Assembly (NCBI GenBank): GCA_033675265.1
Contig: JAUJYZ010000098.1
Coordinates: 451,501-515,500, forward strand
Origin: Actinostola sp. cb2023
Taxonomy: Eukaryota > Cnidaria > Anthozoa > Actiniaria > Actinostolidae
Direction: 5' to 3'
DNA length: 64,000 nt
The notes under the pieces were generated by a model. That model was not told the origin of the DNA and made no database searches. It saw only the letters and a program-made list of their open reading frames with translations. Both the position numbers and the translations under genes were made by a program. Below, in pieces: positions 63,332 to 64,000 of this stretch. Within the stretch, counting starts at the first letter, position 1; every line of letters begins with the position of its first letter.

Positions 63332-64000
63332 TACACGAGTGGCAACAGTTATAAATCTATACCGGTATATTTGGATTAATTGCACTACTACACCTTGCAG
63401 GAATAGAAGAACGCTTATTCACCTATTTCATAAAACGTTGTGGCGTTCAAAGCAACAAGCGTCAAGCCAAGACCGAAGTGAATGCTGAATGCAAATTATT
63501 CAAATCAGACCTCAGTCCGGCCAAATGTAGAGACGCCGGGGCGGGAAAAGTAATCTTTCGCGTGAAATGGTACACTGGCCTTGCTTGTGAAACGATTAAA
63601 TAGTTGATAGAATGACATATATTTACAAAACAATGTTTTAATTTGACCGTGTAAATCAGCATGCGTCATTCCATCAATCATTTCATCGTTTCGCAAACAA
63701 GGAGTGCTACATTTCTCGCGAAAAATTACTTTTCTCGTTCTCCACATTTTCGTCGCCCAGCAGCTGAATGTCACGTTACACTGAACAACTTGATAAATAA
63801 GAGTGTTGTTCAACTCTGACTTCATACAGCAGCAAGACTTGTTCAGGTGAGTGAGTAGAGCTACTTCTTTCTCTCAATAGTTTCGACGAAGATGATTATT
63901 TGTATCGTTGCGTGAACTTCTAAAAGGAAAAAGGCTAAAACCTCTAAGTATAAAACTTCCAATACTTCAAGCCAAAATGATTTCCATTTGCTTTTGACTC
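63332..64000 (+). repeat. right arm of inverted duplication; start of a probable second gene
   Basis: The plus-strand copy carries the same TATA-like TTGATAAATA (63790) and the same 5' UTR exon, ending AAGACTTGTTCAG at donor GTGAGT (63847). The match runs to the window edge. The body of a paralogous F5/8C gene would be expected just to the right. Confidence 0.75.

Overview
The window is a nuclear segment from an invertebrate animal, with intron-rich genes on both strands, metazoan histone genes carrying 3' stem-loops, and a dense load of inverted-repeat transposons and satellites. The H2A N-terminus, the secreted ShKT-like plus F5/8C protein and the acidic Gly/Met-rich secreted proteins make me favour an anthozoan cnidarian (coral or sea anemone). 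That placement is an inference from memory of these families, not a database result.

Layout: 2-10 kb holds the 5' exons of CHMP5 (minus), a divergent three-exon GPP34/GOLPH3-like gene (plus), and a broken tandem copy of the latter. From 10 to 22 kb, exons of a WDR45/WIPI4 gene (minus) are scattered around a small histone cluster (H2B, H2A, a truncated H4, H1) that lies between its N-terminal and C-terminal exons. From 24 to 31 kb, two MFSD6-like transporter genes face each other tail to tail across an 11-copy 121-bp satellite; the second has an in-frame TAG, and a 0.53-kb palindrome lies just upstream of it. From 31 to 39 kb I see no gene, only a Helitron-like element, about 66 copies of a 31-bp satellite, a few MITEs and cAMP-response-like sites. 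From 39 to 64 kb, every gene I could trace to a start codon encodes a predicted secreted protein: two minus-strand Gly/Met-rich proteins (5' end of the first unresolved), a 158-residue secreted protein of unknown family (plus), and a ShKT-like/F5-8C protein (minus). The promoter and 5' UTR of the last are copied in inverted orientation at the right edge, implying a second divergent copy outside the window.

The housekeeping genes serve unrelated cell functions (ESCRT-III, Golgi phosphoprotein family, autophagy, chromatin, membrane transport). The 39-64 kb genes share a secretory, matrix-like character and could work together outside the cell, but the sequence does not prove that. Exons were placed by reading splice sites, reading frame and remembered homologues by eye; all boundaries need transcript confirmation.
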